DNA of 64,000 nucleotides from Acholeplasma laidlawii_A (GCF_030166555.2 NZ_CP126461.2), one strand, 5' to 3'. Positions 9,616 through 19,267 are shown, counted from the first letter of the stretch. A program made the numbers and translations. The notes: generated from the letters alone by a model not told the origin.

Positions 9616-10005
9616 TTATATATGACCAGCTTTTGCTTTAGTGATTTGCTCTCTTAATTCTTTTTCCAATTGTGAGTAATCTATATTTTGCTTTTTAGCT
9701 TTTTCACTTGCATCTTTTTCAATACGTTCTACTAGTTTGATTGCATCTTCTTTAGATTTTGCAAGTTCTGCACTCATTGCAAACACCCTAAGTAATTTGT
9801 CTTTATAAACAACTGCACCACTTTGAATGTATAAGTAGAATACAAGATCATTTTGGACGAGTTTGATGAATTCATTATGTAGTGTAGTCAGCGTTTGAAT
9901 ATATTTATCTAAAATAGCAAACTCGCCTTCTTTTTTTAATATAACAGCATAATCAATGGTTTCTTGGTATTTAATACCTTGTTGTCCAATCACTTCTAAT
10001 TTCAT
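9616..10005 (-). CDS. atpC: F1 ATP synthase epsilon subunit
   Basis: 129 residues, the normal length: an N-terminal beta-sandwich (about 1-85) and a C-terminal two-helix hairpin rich in K, E and A. Epsilon links gamma to the c-ring and can inhibit hydrolysis. Similarity of the N-terminal part to textbook epsilon subunits is modest (VIGQQGIKYQETIDYAVILKKEGEFAIL), so the call relies also on its being the last gene after atpD, with a 4-nt overlap. Confidence 0.9.
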   Translation of the reverse strand: MKLEVIGQQGIKYQETIDYAVILKKEGEFAILDKYIQTLTTLHNEFIKLVQNDLVFYLYIQSGAVVYKDKLLRVFAMSAELAKSKEDAIKLVERIEKDASEKAKKQNIDYSQLEKELREQITKAKAGHI

Positions 10006-11384
10006 AGTTTTTTAGCCTTAGCAATCGCATCATCAATGGTACCAACAAGTAAGAATGCTTCTTCAGGTAAGTCATCATGTTTACCTTCTAAGATTTCTTT
10101 AAAACCACGTATGGTTTCTCTAATTGGAACAAAACTACCAGTTTGACCTGTAAATCTTTCAGCCACATGCATGTTTTGACTTAAGAAGTTTTGAATACGT
10201 CTTGCACGGTGTACAACTAACTTATCTTCATCACTTAATTCATCCATACCTAGGATTGCAATAATATCTAGTAGTTCATGATATCTTTGTAGCATACGTT
10301 GCACCTCACGTGCTATATCATAGTGCTCTTGACCAACCACTGATGGTGTTAGTGCTCTAGATGTAGACCCAAGTGGATCGATTGCTGGGTATATACCATC
10401 CTCAGTTAATTTTCTACTTAATGATGTTGTTGCATCAAGGTGTGAGAATACTGTTGCTGGTGCAGGGTCTGTGTAGTCATCTGCGGGTACATAGACTGCT
10501 TGAATCGATGTAATTGAACCATAACGCGTTGATGTGATACGTTCTTGAAGTTTACCCATTTCAGTTGCTAGTGTTGGTTGATAACCAACAGCGGATGGCA
10601 TTCTTCCAAGTAGCGCTGATATTTCAGAACCGGCTTGAATGTATCTATAAATATTATCAATAAATAGTAAAACATTTTGTTTCTCACCATCTCTAAAATA
10701 CTCTGCAAGGGTGAGTCCTGTTAAAGCAACTCTTAATCGTGCACCCGGTGGTTCATTCATTTGACCAAAGACCAGTGCAGTTTTATCTAAAACACCTGAG
10801 TCTTTCATTTCATGATAGAGTTCATGACCTTCACGTACACGTTCACCAACCCCTGTAAATACAGAAATACCACCATGGTTTTTGGCAACGTTATGTATCA
10901 TTTCTTGAATTAATACGGTTTTACCAACGCCAGCTCCACCAAATAGACCAATTTTACCACCTTTAATATATGGGGCAATTAAGTCAATAACTTTAATACC
11001 GGTTTCTAATATTTCAGTTTCTCCGCCTAAATCATGGAAATCAGGTGGTAACTTATGGATTGGCATATATCTTTTTGTATCTACTTCTTCTTTGCCATCC
11101 ATTGGTTTACCTAATACGTTTAACATGCGGCCTAATACTTTTTTACCTACTGGTACTTTAATTGGAGATAGTGTGCCGATAACTTCCATACCACGCGCAA
11201 GCCCATCGGTTGCTTCAAGTGAAATTGTTCGAACCATGTGATTTCCTAAATGGGAAGCCACTTCTAGTGTTCTAGTTTCAGTTTCACTTAATCTAACTTC
11301 AAGAGCATCGTTGATATTCGGAAGCTCATCCATAAAAGAAACATCCACAACAGGTCCTACGATCGCTACAATTTTTCCTTTCAT
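10002..11384 (-). CDS. atpD: F1 ATP synthase beta subunit (catalytic)
   Basis: 460 residues, full length. The P-loop is GGAGVGKTVLI (about residue 150), followed by the catalytic-site motif GVGERVREG, the Walker B LLFIDNIYRY and the DELSEEDKL-like DELSDEDKLVVHRARRI segment in the C-terminal domain. It catalyses ATP synthesis/hydrolysis in the alpha3beta3 head. The usual FxxDN(I)FR motif reads FIDNIYR. It starts 10 nt after atpG. Confidence 0.98.
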   Translation of the reverse strand: MKGKIVAIVGPVVDVSFMDELPNINDALEVRLSETETRTLEVASHLGNHMVRTISLEATDGLARGMEVIGTLSPIKVPVGKKVLGRMLNVLGKPMDGKEEVDTKRYMPIHKLPPDFHDLGGETEILETGIKVIDLIAPYIKGGKIGLFGGAGVGKTVLIQEMIHNVAKNHGGISVFTGVGERVREGHELYHEMKDSGVLDKTALVFGQMNEPPGARLRVALTGLTLAEYFRDGEKQNVLLFIDNIYRYIQAGSEISALLGRMPSAVGYQPTLATEMGKLQERITSTRYGSITSIQAVYVPADDYTDPAPATVFSHLDATTSLSRKLTEDGIYPAIDPLGSTSRALTPSVVGQEHYDIAREVQRMLQRYHELLDIIAILGMDELSDEDKLVVHRARRIQNFLSQNMHVAERFTGQTGSFVPIRETIRGFKEILEGKHDDLPEEAFLLVGTIDDAIAKAKKL

Positions 11385-11394
11385 GTTTACCTCC

Positions 11395-12243
11395 TTATAA
11401 TTTTGAATTTGAAATATCTAAGAGTTCATTAGTAATCTTGTGTTGTCTTGCTTGATGATATTTCAAGTTTAATTTTTGTAATGCTTCAGAAGCATTATCT
11501 GTTGCATTTTTCATAGCCATAATTCTTGATGCATATTCACTTAATTTAGCATCAACCATTAAGCCATAAATTCTGCTTTGTATATAAATCATAATTAAAT
11601 CATTGATTGTACTTATTTTAGATCCTTCATAAAAGTATGGATCATGTGCTTTTTTCTTTTTAACAGCTTTGACTTTAATCGGTAATAATATCTCATTTTC
11701 TGGTACTTGAGACATACTATTTATAAACTTATTTGAAAAAACAGAGATTTCACCATAGTGGTTAGATGTATAAAGGTCAACAAGATGATCCATATAATCC
11801 ACTAAGATAGATTCGTCAATCGAATCATGGTTTAAAATAACTTTGTCATTAATACGTTGAAGTCCTTGTTTATTAGCAAAAGCATGTGCACGTCTACCAA
11901 TTGTGATTACATATACATTTGCTCTATCCATATCTTTAATATGTTCTAAAAATTGTTTGAAAAGTTGTTGGTGATAGCCCCCTACCAAACCACGATCTCC
12001 TGAAATCAAAATAAATAATTTCTTATCTGCTCTTTTTTCGGTTTGTAGAAAATAATTATTTTCTTCAACATTTAATACATCATTTAAAACCTCATCAAAT
12101 GCATTTTTAAATTTATAGTATTGTTCATATAGATTTTGGGCTGACATTAATTTAGACGATGCAATTTGATACATTGCTTTTGTAATGGATGCTGTCTTTT
12201 CAATAGAATCAATTCTAGATTTTAAGACTTGCAAGTTAGCCAT
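11395..12243 (-). CDS. atpG: F1 ATP synthase gamma subunit
   Basis: 282 residues, typical. It begins with the long N-terminal helix (LKSRIDSIEKTASITKAMYQIASSKL) and ends with the matching C-terminal helix (ASRIMAMKNATDNASEALQKLNLKYHQARQ), the two forming the rotating shaft; a Rossmann-like domain with ILISGDRGLVGGYHQQ lies between. The start overlaps the atpA stop by one base. Confidence 0.97.
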   Translation of the reverse strand: MANLQVLKSRIDSIEKTASITKAMYQIASSKLMSAQNLYEQYYKFKNAFDEVLNDVLNVEENNYFLQTEKRADKKLFILISGDRGLVGGYHQQLFKQFLEHIKDMDRANVYVITIGRRAHAFANKQGLQRINDKVILNHDSIDESILVDYMDHLVDLYTSNHYGEISVFSNKFINSMSQVPENEILLPIKVKAVKKKKAHDPYFYEGSKISTINDLIMIYIQSRIYGLMVDAKLSEYASRIMAMKNATDNASEALQKLNLKYHQARQHKITNELLDISNSKL

Positions 12244-13748
12244 TAGATAAATCTCCTTACGTGATCTATAAATGTTTCCATTAATGCCTTATCTTTAATT
12301 GCTTTATGTTCAATTAATTCTTTCTTGAGTTTTTTACCGGTTTCATTTAAAGATAAGCCTTGTTCAATTTCAGCCATTAAAGACCTGATTTGTTTTAGGT
12401 TTAAATCATCCATAAAGCCATTTTCAAGTGCATAGAATGTTACTATTTGACTTGGCATATCAATAAGTTCATGTACATCTTGCTTTAATATTTCAACCGT
12501 TTTACGTCCACGGTCCAAGCGACGTTTAGAACTCGGATCTAAGTCTGATCCAAACTGTGCAAAACTTTCTAATTCTCTAAAGTTAGCAAGCGAAATACGC
12601 AAGGTTCCAGCTACTTGTTTCATTGCTTTCCACTGTGCACTCCCGCCCACACGAGAAACAGATAGTCCTGCATTAATTGCAGGTCTTACGCCTTGGTAGA
12701 AAAGTTTTTGTTCTAAGTATAACTGACCATCTGTAATACTAATAATATTGGTTGGAATGTAGGCACTAATATCTCCTGCTTGTGTTTCAACAATTGGTAG
12801 TGCAGTAATTGAACCACCACCATGTTCTTCATTTAATTTTCCTGCACGTTCTAGTAATCTAGAGTGTAGATAGAAAATATCGCCAGGATATGCCTCACGT
12901 CCACTTGGACGTTTCATTAATAATGATAATTCTCTGTATGCTACAGCATGTTTTGATAAATCATCATAAATGATTAATACATCTTTACCTTGTTCCATGA
13001 AGTATTCAGCAATTGATGAACCTGTATATGGCGCAATGTAGAGTAATGTTGCTTCTTTTGAAGCACCAGCATTTACAATCACTGTATAATCTAAAGCATC
13101 TTTAATTTGTAATAATTTGACTAGATTGGCAATCGTTGAGTCTTTTTGTCCGATAGCAACATACACACAAATCACGTCTTTACCACGTTGATTAATGATA
13201 GTGTCTACAGCAATCGTAGATTTCCCAGTTTGTCTATCCCCAATAATTAATTCTCTTTGTCCTTTTCCGATTGGAACAAGTGCATCGATTACTTTGATGC
13301 CTGTATGAAGTGGTTCATTAATAAATCCACGGTGCATTAAGTCTTTTGCTGGGCGTTCAATCGGATAGTATTTATCAGCATTAATAGTTCCTTTAAGGTC
13401 CAGTGGACTGCCTAGTGGATCTACAACTCTTCCAAGTAAATCGTTTCCTACTGGTACTTCAAATATCTTTTTAGTAGCACGAACATTATCTCCTTCTTTA
13501 ATGAGATCAGTACGTCCAAATAAGATAATACCTACATGAAACTGTTCTAAGTTAAACACGAGTCCTTTTACATCATGAGGTAGTTCAACAAGTTCACCTA
13601 GAATAGCCTGGCTTAAACCATAAACTGTTGCAATACCATCTGCTACACTTAAAACTTTACCAATACTTTCTAGTCGGACGTCAGCTTTATAGTCTTCAAT
13701 TTGTTTTTGTATGAGTGCACCAATTTGGTCAATATCAATTTTAGCCAT
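12243..13748 (-). CDS. atpA: F1 ATP synthase alpha subunit
   Basis: 501 residues. The nucleotide-binding P-loop GDRQTGKST (about residue 170) and the conserved PAINAGLSVSRVGGSAQWKAMK region identify alpha, the non-catalytic head subunit with a regulatory nucleotide site. It lies between atpH (14 nt upstream) and atpG. Confidence 0.98.
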   Translation of the reverse strand: MAKIDIDQIGALIQKQIEDYKADVRLESIGKVLSVADGIATVYGLSQAILGELVELPHDVKGLVFNLEQFHVGIILFGRTDLIKEGDNVRATKKIFEVPVGNDLLGRVVDPLGSPLDLKGTINADKYYPIERPAKDLMHRGFINEPLHTGIKVIDALVPIGKGQRELIIGDRQTGKSTIAVDTIINQRGKDVICVYVAIGQKDSTIANLVKLLQIKDALDYTVIVNAGASKEATLLYIAPYTGSSIAEYFMEQGKDVLIIYDDLSKHAVAYRELSLLMKRPSGREAYPGDIFYLHSRLLERAGKLNEEHGGGSITALPIVETQAGDISAYIPTNIISITDGQLYLEQKLFYQGVRPAINAGLSVSRVGGSAQWKAMKQVAGTLRISLANFRELESFAQFGSDLDPSSKRRLDRGRKTVEILKQDVHELIDMPSQIVTFYALENGFMDDLNLKQIRSLMAEIEQGLSLNETGKKLKKELIEHKAIKDKALMETFIDHVRRFI

Positions 13749-13762
13749 GTGATCATCCTTTT

Positions 13763-14278
13763 CTAGATATTTGTGCGCATATCATCTAAAGCTTTCTTTA
13801 GTGAGCGCTCAATACTACGTCCTTGGTAAGTCATCTTTACACCTTCTATTAATGTTGAATCAATATGTTGGTTGAATTCGATTTCTAGTCCAGGCAAGTA
13901 GTCTTGAATTTCTTCTTTTAATTGTTTTAATCTTTTTTTGCTAAGTGGCTTAGCTGAATATAATTGTACATAAGCGATTTTCTGGTTTAATCTGGATTTA
14001 GCTATCCATTGTTCGTATATATCTTCGTATAGTCGCACTTGATGATGACGAACAAGTAGCATTAAAAAATTTTTAAATAAAGCATCAAATATGCCAAGTT
14101 CCGTTAACATTTTATTTTTGACTCTATTTCTAATCATTGGAGAGTCTAATAAAACGATCCAGTCCGGGTAATCTCTTGCGACTGCAACAAATGTTTCAAA
14201 CTGTTCAATAATAGATTCGATGGCATCTTCCTTAAGCGCAAGCTTAAAGAGTGCATCAGAATAAATAGTTGATGTCAT
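13763..14278 (-). CDS. atpH: ATP synthase delta subunit (OSCP)
   Basis: 171 residues, normal for delta. The N-terminal helical bundle starts STIYSDALFKLALKEDAIE and the C-terminal part ends with the QGRSIERSLKKALDDM pattern close to the family's G-x-x-x-D-x-S-x-x-x-x-L motif. It joins the b-subunit stalk to the top of alpha3beta3. It overlaps atpF by 4 nt. Confidence 0.93.
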   Translation of the reverse strand: MTSTIYSDALFKLALKEDAIESIIEQFETFVAVARDYPDWIVLLDSPMIRNRVKNKMLTELGIFDALFKNFLMLLVRHHQVRLYEDIYEQWIAKSRLNQKIAYVQLYSAKPLSKKRLKQLKEEIQDYLPGLEIEFNQHIDSTLIEGVKMTYQGRSIERSLKKALDDMRTNI

Positions 14279-14802
14279 AATTTCTCATCAAGCATTTCAT
14301 CGATAACTTCATCGATGTTATCATCGGTAACTTGGTGGGAAACGATCTTTTCTGCTACATCAAATGCAATATTTTTAATATTTTCACGTATTTTTTCACT
14401 CTGAAGGCGTAGTTCTTGTTGAACATCTCTATCCACTTGTTGAATACGTCTTTTTGCTTCATTACGTGCTTCACTAATGATACGCTCTTTTTCAAGTTGC
14501 GCCTCACTCATTAATGTATCTTTCATTTGACGAGCTTCTTTTCTCATATCTTCATATTCAGTTTGTAGTTCATATCTGATTTGTGCGACACGTTCACGTT
14601 CATGAGCTGCTTCATAAAGTTCTTTAGAAAGCGCTTCTTGACGTTGTTCTAAGTATCTTGTAATAGGTTTCCATAGAAAGATACGTACAACAATAATTAG
14701 AATAACAGTTGCAGCTATTTGCCATAAGACTAAATCCCATCGCTCGAAGATAGAATTTAAACCTTCTTGGATCGCATCAGATATTTCTTTGAAAATATCC
14801 AT
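14275..14802 (-). CDS. atpF: ATP synthase b subunit (peripheral stalk)
   Basis: 175 residues: one membrane helix (about 25-45, LVLWQIAATVILIIVVRIFLW), the WKPI motif right after it, then a long charged helix rich in E, R, Q and A typical of the right-handed b dimer. A single atpF copy is present, so a homodimeric stalk is expected. Confidence 0.95.
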   Translation of the reverse strand: MDIFKEISDAIQEGLNSIFERWDLVLWQIAATVILIIVVRIFLWKPITRYLEQRQEALSKELYEAAHERERVAQIRYELQTEYEDMRKEARQMKDTLMSEAQLEKERIISEARNEAKRRIQQVDRDVQQELRLQSEKIRENIKNIAFDVAEKIVSHQVTDDNIDEVIDEMLDEKL

Positions 14803-14813
14803 AATTTATCCTT

Positions 14814-15074
14814 TTACTTACTTGATAATATAAATGCAATAATTAATGCATAAATACCAGAAGTTTCTACCATCGCTTGACCTAAGATCATGGTCACTGT
14901 AATTTTACCACTTGCTTCTGGTTGGCGACCTACAGCCTCAACCGCACGTGCAGCAGCTAGCCCTTGTCCAATACCTGCTAAACCAGCAGCTAAAATGGAA
15001 ATACCTGCGCCTAAGTATGCTAAACCGTTAGCAAAGAATTCTGTTTGTGTCATTATTTGAAAAAATGTATTCAT
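14814..15074 (-). CDS. atpE: ATP synthase c subunit (rotor ring), Na+-type ligand set
   Basis: 86 residues, two membrane helices joined by the ARAVEAVGRQPEASGKI polar loop. The ion site carries Q37 in GIGQG and E70-T71-S72 with Y75 in AMVETSGIYAL. This is the Q/E-(S/T)/Y set of Na+-coupled rings such as Ilyobacter tartaricus (Q32, E65, S66, T67, Y70, the same 33-residue spacing). Na+ coupling is therefore predicted; the residues are seen, the specificity is inferred. Confidence 0.96.
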   Translation of the reverse strand: MNTFFQIMTQTEFFANGLAYLGAGISILAAGLAGIGQGLAAARAVEAVGRQPEASGKITVTMILGQAMVETSGIYALIIAFILSSK

Positions 15075-15075
15075 G

Positions 15076-15774
15076 TCATATGCCTCCTTTGATTTCTAAA
15101 TCACTTTCTTCTATTTTATTTGATGAAAATACAGTTGTAAGTAATACAAATACGATGGTTTGAATGAGTCCAAATCCTATATCGAATATTGCGTGAGCAA
15201 CTGGTCCTGCAATCACAGTTGCTGGTCCAGATACTGCATATATGAGCATAAGTACTGCTGCTCCGGATGCGATATTCCCAAATAGACGCATCGTCATGGA
15301 GATTAACGGGGTTAAGTCACTTAATATATTTAAAGGAATCATAACTGGTGAAAACCACCACATGGGTCCCATTAAAGTTTTAAAGTGTTTAATTCCTTTT
15401 GATCTTAATCCAACTGATTGAATTGTTATAACACTTACAATTGCAAACGCTAATGTTACTGTTGCATATTTTGTTGGTGTATCTAACAGGAATAGTCCAG
15501 ATATGTTGGATAAAAAGATAAAGATAGCAAGACTTAGTATAATAGGTGCCAGCATCTTCCAGTGTTTACCAATATTATTCTTAGCATAATTGTTCATAAA
15601 CTGAACAAATGTAATAATACCTGTCATAACTTTGCCCGGGTTATCACCAATCTTTAATTTATTGACTTTATGCCTGATAATTAGTGAACATATCATTACA
15701 ACAAAGACAATAATAAAACTTGACCATATATAGTAGGGAATAGTTAATAAATATCTAATGACTTGTTCCATCAC
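15076..15774 (-). CDS. atpB: ATP synthase a subunit
   Basis: 232 residues with five to six membrane helices. The fourth-helix pattern SMTMRLFGNIASGA carries the essential arginine (R in MRLFGN) of the ion channel, and LIQTIVFVLLTTVFSS matches the conserved last helix. It is membrane stator, directly upstream of atpE and 4 nt overlapped by atpI. Confidence 0.96.
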   Translation of the reverse strand: MMEQVIRYLLTIPYYIWSSFIIVFVVMICSLIIRHKVNKLKIGDNPGKVMTGIITFVQFMNNYAKNNIGKHWKMLAPIILSLAIFIFLSNISGLFLLDTPTKYATVTLAFAIVSVITIQSVGLRSKGIKHFKTLMGPMWWFSPVMIPLNILSDLTPLISMTMRLFGNIASGAAVLMLIYAVSGPATVIAGPVAHAIFDIGFGLIQTIVFVLLTTVFSSNKIEESDLEIKGGI

Positions 15775-16097
15775 TTTTTCACCCCACTTTTACTTGTTAA
15801 TGCATTAATGATTGTTGCAATCTGTATAATAGAAAATCCTGTAACTAAACTAATACCTATAAACTCTAGATTAGCACTATCTTTATTTAGCCAGATAACT
15901 AAAAATGCAACAATTACATAAATCATATATCTAAGAAATAAGGTACTAAATACAGTAATTTGATTGATCTCTTTATAACGTTCAATACGCTCTAATAAAT
16001 AGTAATTACCAATAGTAATCACACCCGCGATTAAGAAATAAAGGAGTAAATCTAAAAATAAGGTACTATAAATAATTGTACCTATAAGTAGTAACAT
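15771..16097 (-). CDS. atpI: Small membrane protein, probable AtpI-like assembly factor
   Basis: 108 residues with about four hydrophobic helices and short loops. Sequence conservation of AtpI is weak; the call rests on size, topology and place between the AtpZ-like gene and atpB, with a 4-nt overlap into atpB. AtpI helps c-ring assembly or Mg2+/Na+ supply in other bacteria. No known motif confirms it here. Confidence 0.65.
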   Translation of the reverse strand: MLLLIGTIIYSTLFLDLLLYFLIAGVITIGNYYLLERIERYKEINQITVFSTLFLRYMIYVIVAFLVIWLNKDSANLEFIGISLVTGFSIIQIATIINALTSKSGVKK

Positions 16098-16126
16098 GCC
16101 CGCATAAACATACGTTTTTTTTTAAA

Positions 16127-16366
16127 TTAATCGCTTTGTCCGTTTTCTTCATTATCTACCTTGGTTAACCTTTCATTCCTAAAAAATTGATACAACAATA
16201 ACATACTAACAAATAAGCCTAGAATTAAGCCGATACCTGAATATAATGCTTCACTAGTACCTTCTGGATCTTGATATTTACCAAGCATGGCACCTAATAT
16301 ACCCCCCAGTATCATGTTGAATATAAACTGGGTTACTAACACATAAACTTTAATTGCTCTTCTCAT
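16127..16366 (-). CDS. atpZ: AtpZ/AtpI-type small membrane protein of the F-ATPase operon
   Basis: 79 residues with two membrane helices. The first has the glycine-rich GGILGAMLGKY pattern and the second SGIGLILGLFVSMLLLYQFF, as in the AtpZ/F0F1-ATPase subunit family that precedes atpI in many operons and associates with c-ring assembly or divalent-cation transport. It is the first gene after the operon promoter; a GGTGAT ribosome site precedes the ATG. Confidence 0.7.
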   Translation of the reverse strand: MRRAIKVYVLVTQFIFNMILGGILGAMLGKYQDPEGTSEALYSGIGLILGLFVSMLLLYQFFRNERLTKVDNEENGQSD

Positions 16367-16420
16367 GTTATCACCACTTGTTTAAGTCTTATTTATAAAA
16401 AATAGTTATTTCTTATTTAA

Positions 16421-16429
16421 ATTATAACA
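16421..16429 (-). promoter_or_regulatory. Extended -10 promoter of the F-ATPase operon
   Basis: On the minus strand TATAAT (16421-16426) is preceded by TG one base upstream (extended -10). No good -35 is visible. It lies about 55 nt before the atpZ ATG. Confidence 0.6.
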
Positions 16430-16526
16430 TAAAACGGCCCTAATCTAAAATGATTTGTCTAATATGTTATTAATCTTTAAATTGATACTAAATGCTTTAT
16501 AGTAAGCCATTAAACATAACAAAAAA

Positions 16527-16562
16527 ATACACAGATATACCCTTATAAGTATGTCTGTGTAT
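16527..16562 (-). terminator. Intrinsic terminator after the TldD/TldE operon
   Basis: A 14-bp stem with one G.U pair (16527-16540 with 16549-16562), 8-nt loop, and a six-T run on the minus strand just beyond. It lies 6 nt past the stop of the TldE gene. Confidence 0.9.
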
Positions 16563-16568
16563 CTAGTA

Positions 16569-17882
16569 TTATTTTTCTTCACCTGAGACCATAAGTTCAC
16601 CAACGTGTACCGTTGGAGAACCAGTGCCTGAAACATCAAATGTAAGGTCTGAACCAATACCTTGAATATTCTTTAATACATCAAACCAGTTTCCTGATAA
16701 GACAACCATTTTAACTGGATGATCTAGTTTACCATCTTTGATGAATACGCCACCAGCTTGTAAACTAAAGCTTCCATTAGAATGGTTCACACCTGCGTGT
16801 AATCCAACAAGATCAGTGACATAGAAACCTTCTTTAATATCTTTAATTAATGCATTAAAGTCTTTTTTACCTGGTTCTAAATACAATCCAGCAGGTCCAA
16901 TGCCGCCTCCAAATGCGTTACCAGTAGGTGTTTCATTAAATAGCTTAGCAGTCTTTAATGAATGTAAGAACCCTGTGAAAACACCATTATCAATAATCTT
17001 TTTAGGATTTGATGCAACCCCTTCATCATCGAATGAGTTTTGGAATGGTGCTAGTTCATTTAACGGATCATCCCATAGATTAAATCCTTCTACTGCAATT
17101 TGTTGACCCTTTTTATCTTTAAGTGGTGTCATTTTACGATAAGCTGCCTCCCCTGAGAATAGCCCAGAGAATACACCTAACATATCACCAAATCTTTTCG
17201 CTGAGAAAACTGTGTCATACTTTTTAGTTTTAATCGATTTACCATCTAATTTGGATAGACCATTATCAATTGTCTTTTGAGCGTCTTTTTGTGCATCAAA
17301 ATCGCTAAATTTCTTAGCTAGCGTGATATCATAACCAGATTTTATATCACCATTTTTCTCAAATATACCCACTGCATACGCGTAAGAGAAATTATGTTTT
17401 CTAGTTAGATTTAAACCCTTAGAGTTAATAATTGTTGTTTCACCATAACTTTCAGAGTAACTTGTAGTATCTACTTGTTTGACAAATTCATTTGCTAAAA
17501 CATTTTTTTCTAGTGCGATTAAGTAATCAATTTTATCTTTTACTGGAACACTGTCAAAATCAAATGTGTTTTCTTTAACTTCAGGATAACTTGGTGATCC
17601 TTCAAAAATAATTGCAGGTTCTTTTACAGTTAGAGCCTCTGCATTTAATTTAAGTAAATCAAATGCTTTATGAACTGCTACATCTGATAAATCTTCTAGA
17701 ACAAAACTCACTAACTTTTCATCATATACTGCACGGATTTTAGCTTTTTCAACATCAGCAGTTGTTAGATTTTCAACTTTACCTTGGTAAACTTCAATCG
17801 ATAAACTCTTCGATCTTGTTGAAAATATTTCGACATCGCTAAATCCTTTATTTAATCCTATTTCAATCCAATTTTTAAACAT
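16569..17882 (-). CDS. pmbA: TldE/PmbA-type protease partner subunit
   Basis: 437 residues, full length for the PmbA_TldD family. It lacks the HExxxH metal site seen in its neighbour, as expected for TldE, and carries the family's glycine-rich C-terminal half (NAFGGGIGPAGLYLEPG, GVNHSNGSFSLQAGG, VVLSGNWFDVL). TldD and TldE form a heterodimer that degrades unfolded peptides and trims leader peptides. The gene starts one base into the tldD stop, so translation is coupled. Confidence 0.95.
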   Translation of the reverse strand: MFKNWIEIGLNKGFSDVEIFSTRSKSLSIEVYQGKVENLTTADVEKAKIRAVYDEKLVSFVLEDLSDVAVHKAFDLLKLNAEALTVKEPAIIFEGSPSYPEVKENTFDFDSVPVKDKIDYLIALEKNVLANEFVKQVDTTSYSESYGETTIINSKGLNLTRKHNFSYAYAVGIFEKNGDIKSGYDITLAKKFSDFDAQKDAQKTIDNGLSKLDGKSIKTKKYDTVFSAKRFGDMLGVFSGLFSGEAAYRKMTPLKDKKGQQIAVEGFNLWDDPLNELAPFQNSFDDEGVASNPKKIIDNGVFTGFLHSLKTAKLFNETPTGNAFGGGIGPAGLYLEPGKKDFNALIKDIKEGFYVTDLVGLHAGVNHSNGSFSLQAGGVFIKDGKLDHPVKMVVLSGNWFDVLKNIQGIGSDLTFDVSGTGSPTVHVGELMVSGEEK

Positions 17883-19267
17883 TAGTTGTTACCTCCTTGT
17901 CCACCAACAAGCATTTTTGATACACGAATTGTCGGTTGACCTACGTCAGTAGGAATAGATCCTGATGCAGCACCACACATACCTTGACCATAAGTTTTAT
18001 TGTTTGCTACACGGTCAATCAATTGAATCGTTTCTGCGCCATGACCAATTAACATTGCACCTCTTACAGGTTTTGTTAATTTTCCATTTTCAATCATAAA
18101 ACCCTCCATAACAGCAAAGTTATATTCTCCGGTTGCAGGGTTTACTGTTCCGCCACCTAACTTTTTAGCAAACAATCCATATTTTGTATCTTTGATGATA
18201 TCCTCATAATCTTCAGTACCATTTTCAATATATGTAGTATTCATTCTAGCAGTTGGTGGGAACTTATAACTTTGTCTTCTACCAGAACCAGTAGATTCAT
18301 AGTTCATACGTTTACCACTTCTATAGTCAGATAAGTAACCTTTTAAAATTCCTTTTTCAATCAATAGGTTTTTACGTGTCTTGTTACCCTCATCATCAAA
18401 TGTTGTACGACCCCATTGACCCTCTTCATCACCATCATCATATGCAGTAACCACTTCACTAGCTACTTTTTGGCCAAGTTTACCTGCAAACGGTGATAAA
18501 CCTTTAGATACTGCAGACGTTTCAAGTGGATGTCCAACAGCTTCATGGAAAATCACACCACCAAAGCCATTGTGAATGACAACAGGCATTTCTTGTGGTT
18601 CCATATTATCAGCATAAAGGTAAGTCATTACGGAATGTCCTACATCTTTTGCTAGTGCTTTTAAATCAATTTCATCAAATATTTCAAAGCCCATGTTTCT
18701 ACCTGGTGCTTCATATGCGTCTTGCATAAGTTCACCATCTTGAGCAACTGCTGATAATACAACACGTGTATACGTTCTTACATCATCTTGATAAATACCA
18801 TTTGAATTAGCAATGAGTACTTTTTGTTCCCATTCAACTAGTGTTGCTCCAGCTTGAATAATTTTATCATCATGGTCTTTAATGATATGTGATAATTCAA
18901 TTAATTTTTTTGATTTCTCAGTTGGCGTTACTGAATTTAGTGGGATCTTAATTTGATTTACATATGGCAGTTTTTCCCCTAATGGTTTTACCTTATTTGG
19001 TTTATCATTAAATGATCCTCTTAAGGTAGTCATTAATTTTTCAATAGAACGATAACTTGTATCATTTGAATAACCATATACCTCATCGATGCCCTTTAAT
19101 AAACGAACACCCACGCCATAAGTATTACCACCACCTGCAGAAATAACATCACCATTGTTTACAGTAATTCTACCACTATAAGTATCTTCTAAAAATATTT
19201 CAGAAAAATCTGCACCTGTTTCTAGACCTAAACCTAATAATGTTTCTAATTCTTTTTTACTAAACAT
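17882..19267 (-). CDS. tldD: TldD metalloprotease subunit
   Basis: 461 residues from the chosen ATG at 19265-19267 (MFSKKELETLL). A longer frame starts at 19324 but reads through the preceding ABC gene, while an AAGGAAGGTG ribosome site sits just before the chosen ATG. The zinc site is HEAVGH in GVIFHEAVGHPLET (HExxxH). Further family blocks are GRRQSYKFPPTARMNTTYIENG and the C-terminal GMCGAASGSIPTDVGQPTIRVS. It works with the adjacent TldE. The start overlaps the end of the ABC gene by 8 nt. Confidence 0.95.
   Translation of the reverse strand: MFSKKELETLLGLGLETGADFSEIFLEDTYSGRITVNNGDVISAGGGNTYGVGVRLLKGIDEVYGYSNDTSYRSIEKLMTTLRGSFNDKPNKVKPLGEKLPYVNQIKIPLNSVTPTEKSKKLIELSHIIKDHDDKIIQAGATLVEWEQKVLIANSNGIYQDDVRTYTRVVLSAVAQDGELMQDAYEAPGRNMGFEIFDEIDLKALAKDVGHSVMTYLYADNMEPQEMPVVIHNGFGGVIFHEAVGHPLETSAVSKGLSPFAGKLGQKVASEVVTAYDDGDEEGQWGRTTFDDEGNKTRKNLLIEKGILKGYLSDYRSGKRMNYESTGSGRRQSYKFPPTARMNTTYIENGTEDYEDIIKDTKYGLFAKKLGGGTVNPATGEYNFAVMEGFMIENGKLTKPVRGAMLIGHGAETIQLIDRVANNKTYGQGMCGAASGSIPTDVGQPTIRVSKMLVGGQGGNN

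Noticed and set aside
16445..16657. 70-codon minus-strand frame overlapping the end of the TldE gene
   Set aside because: It runs through the terminator hairpin and the coding end of TldE in another frame, has no ribosome site and no recognisable sequence.
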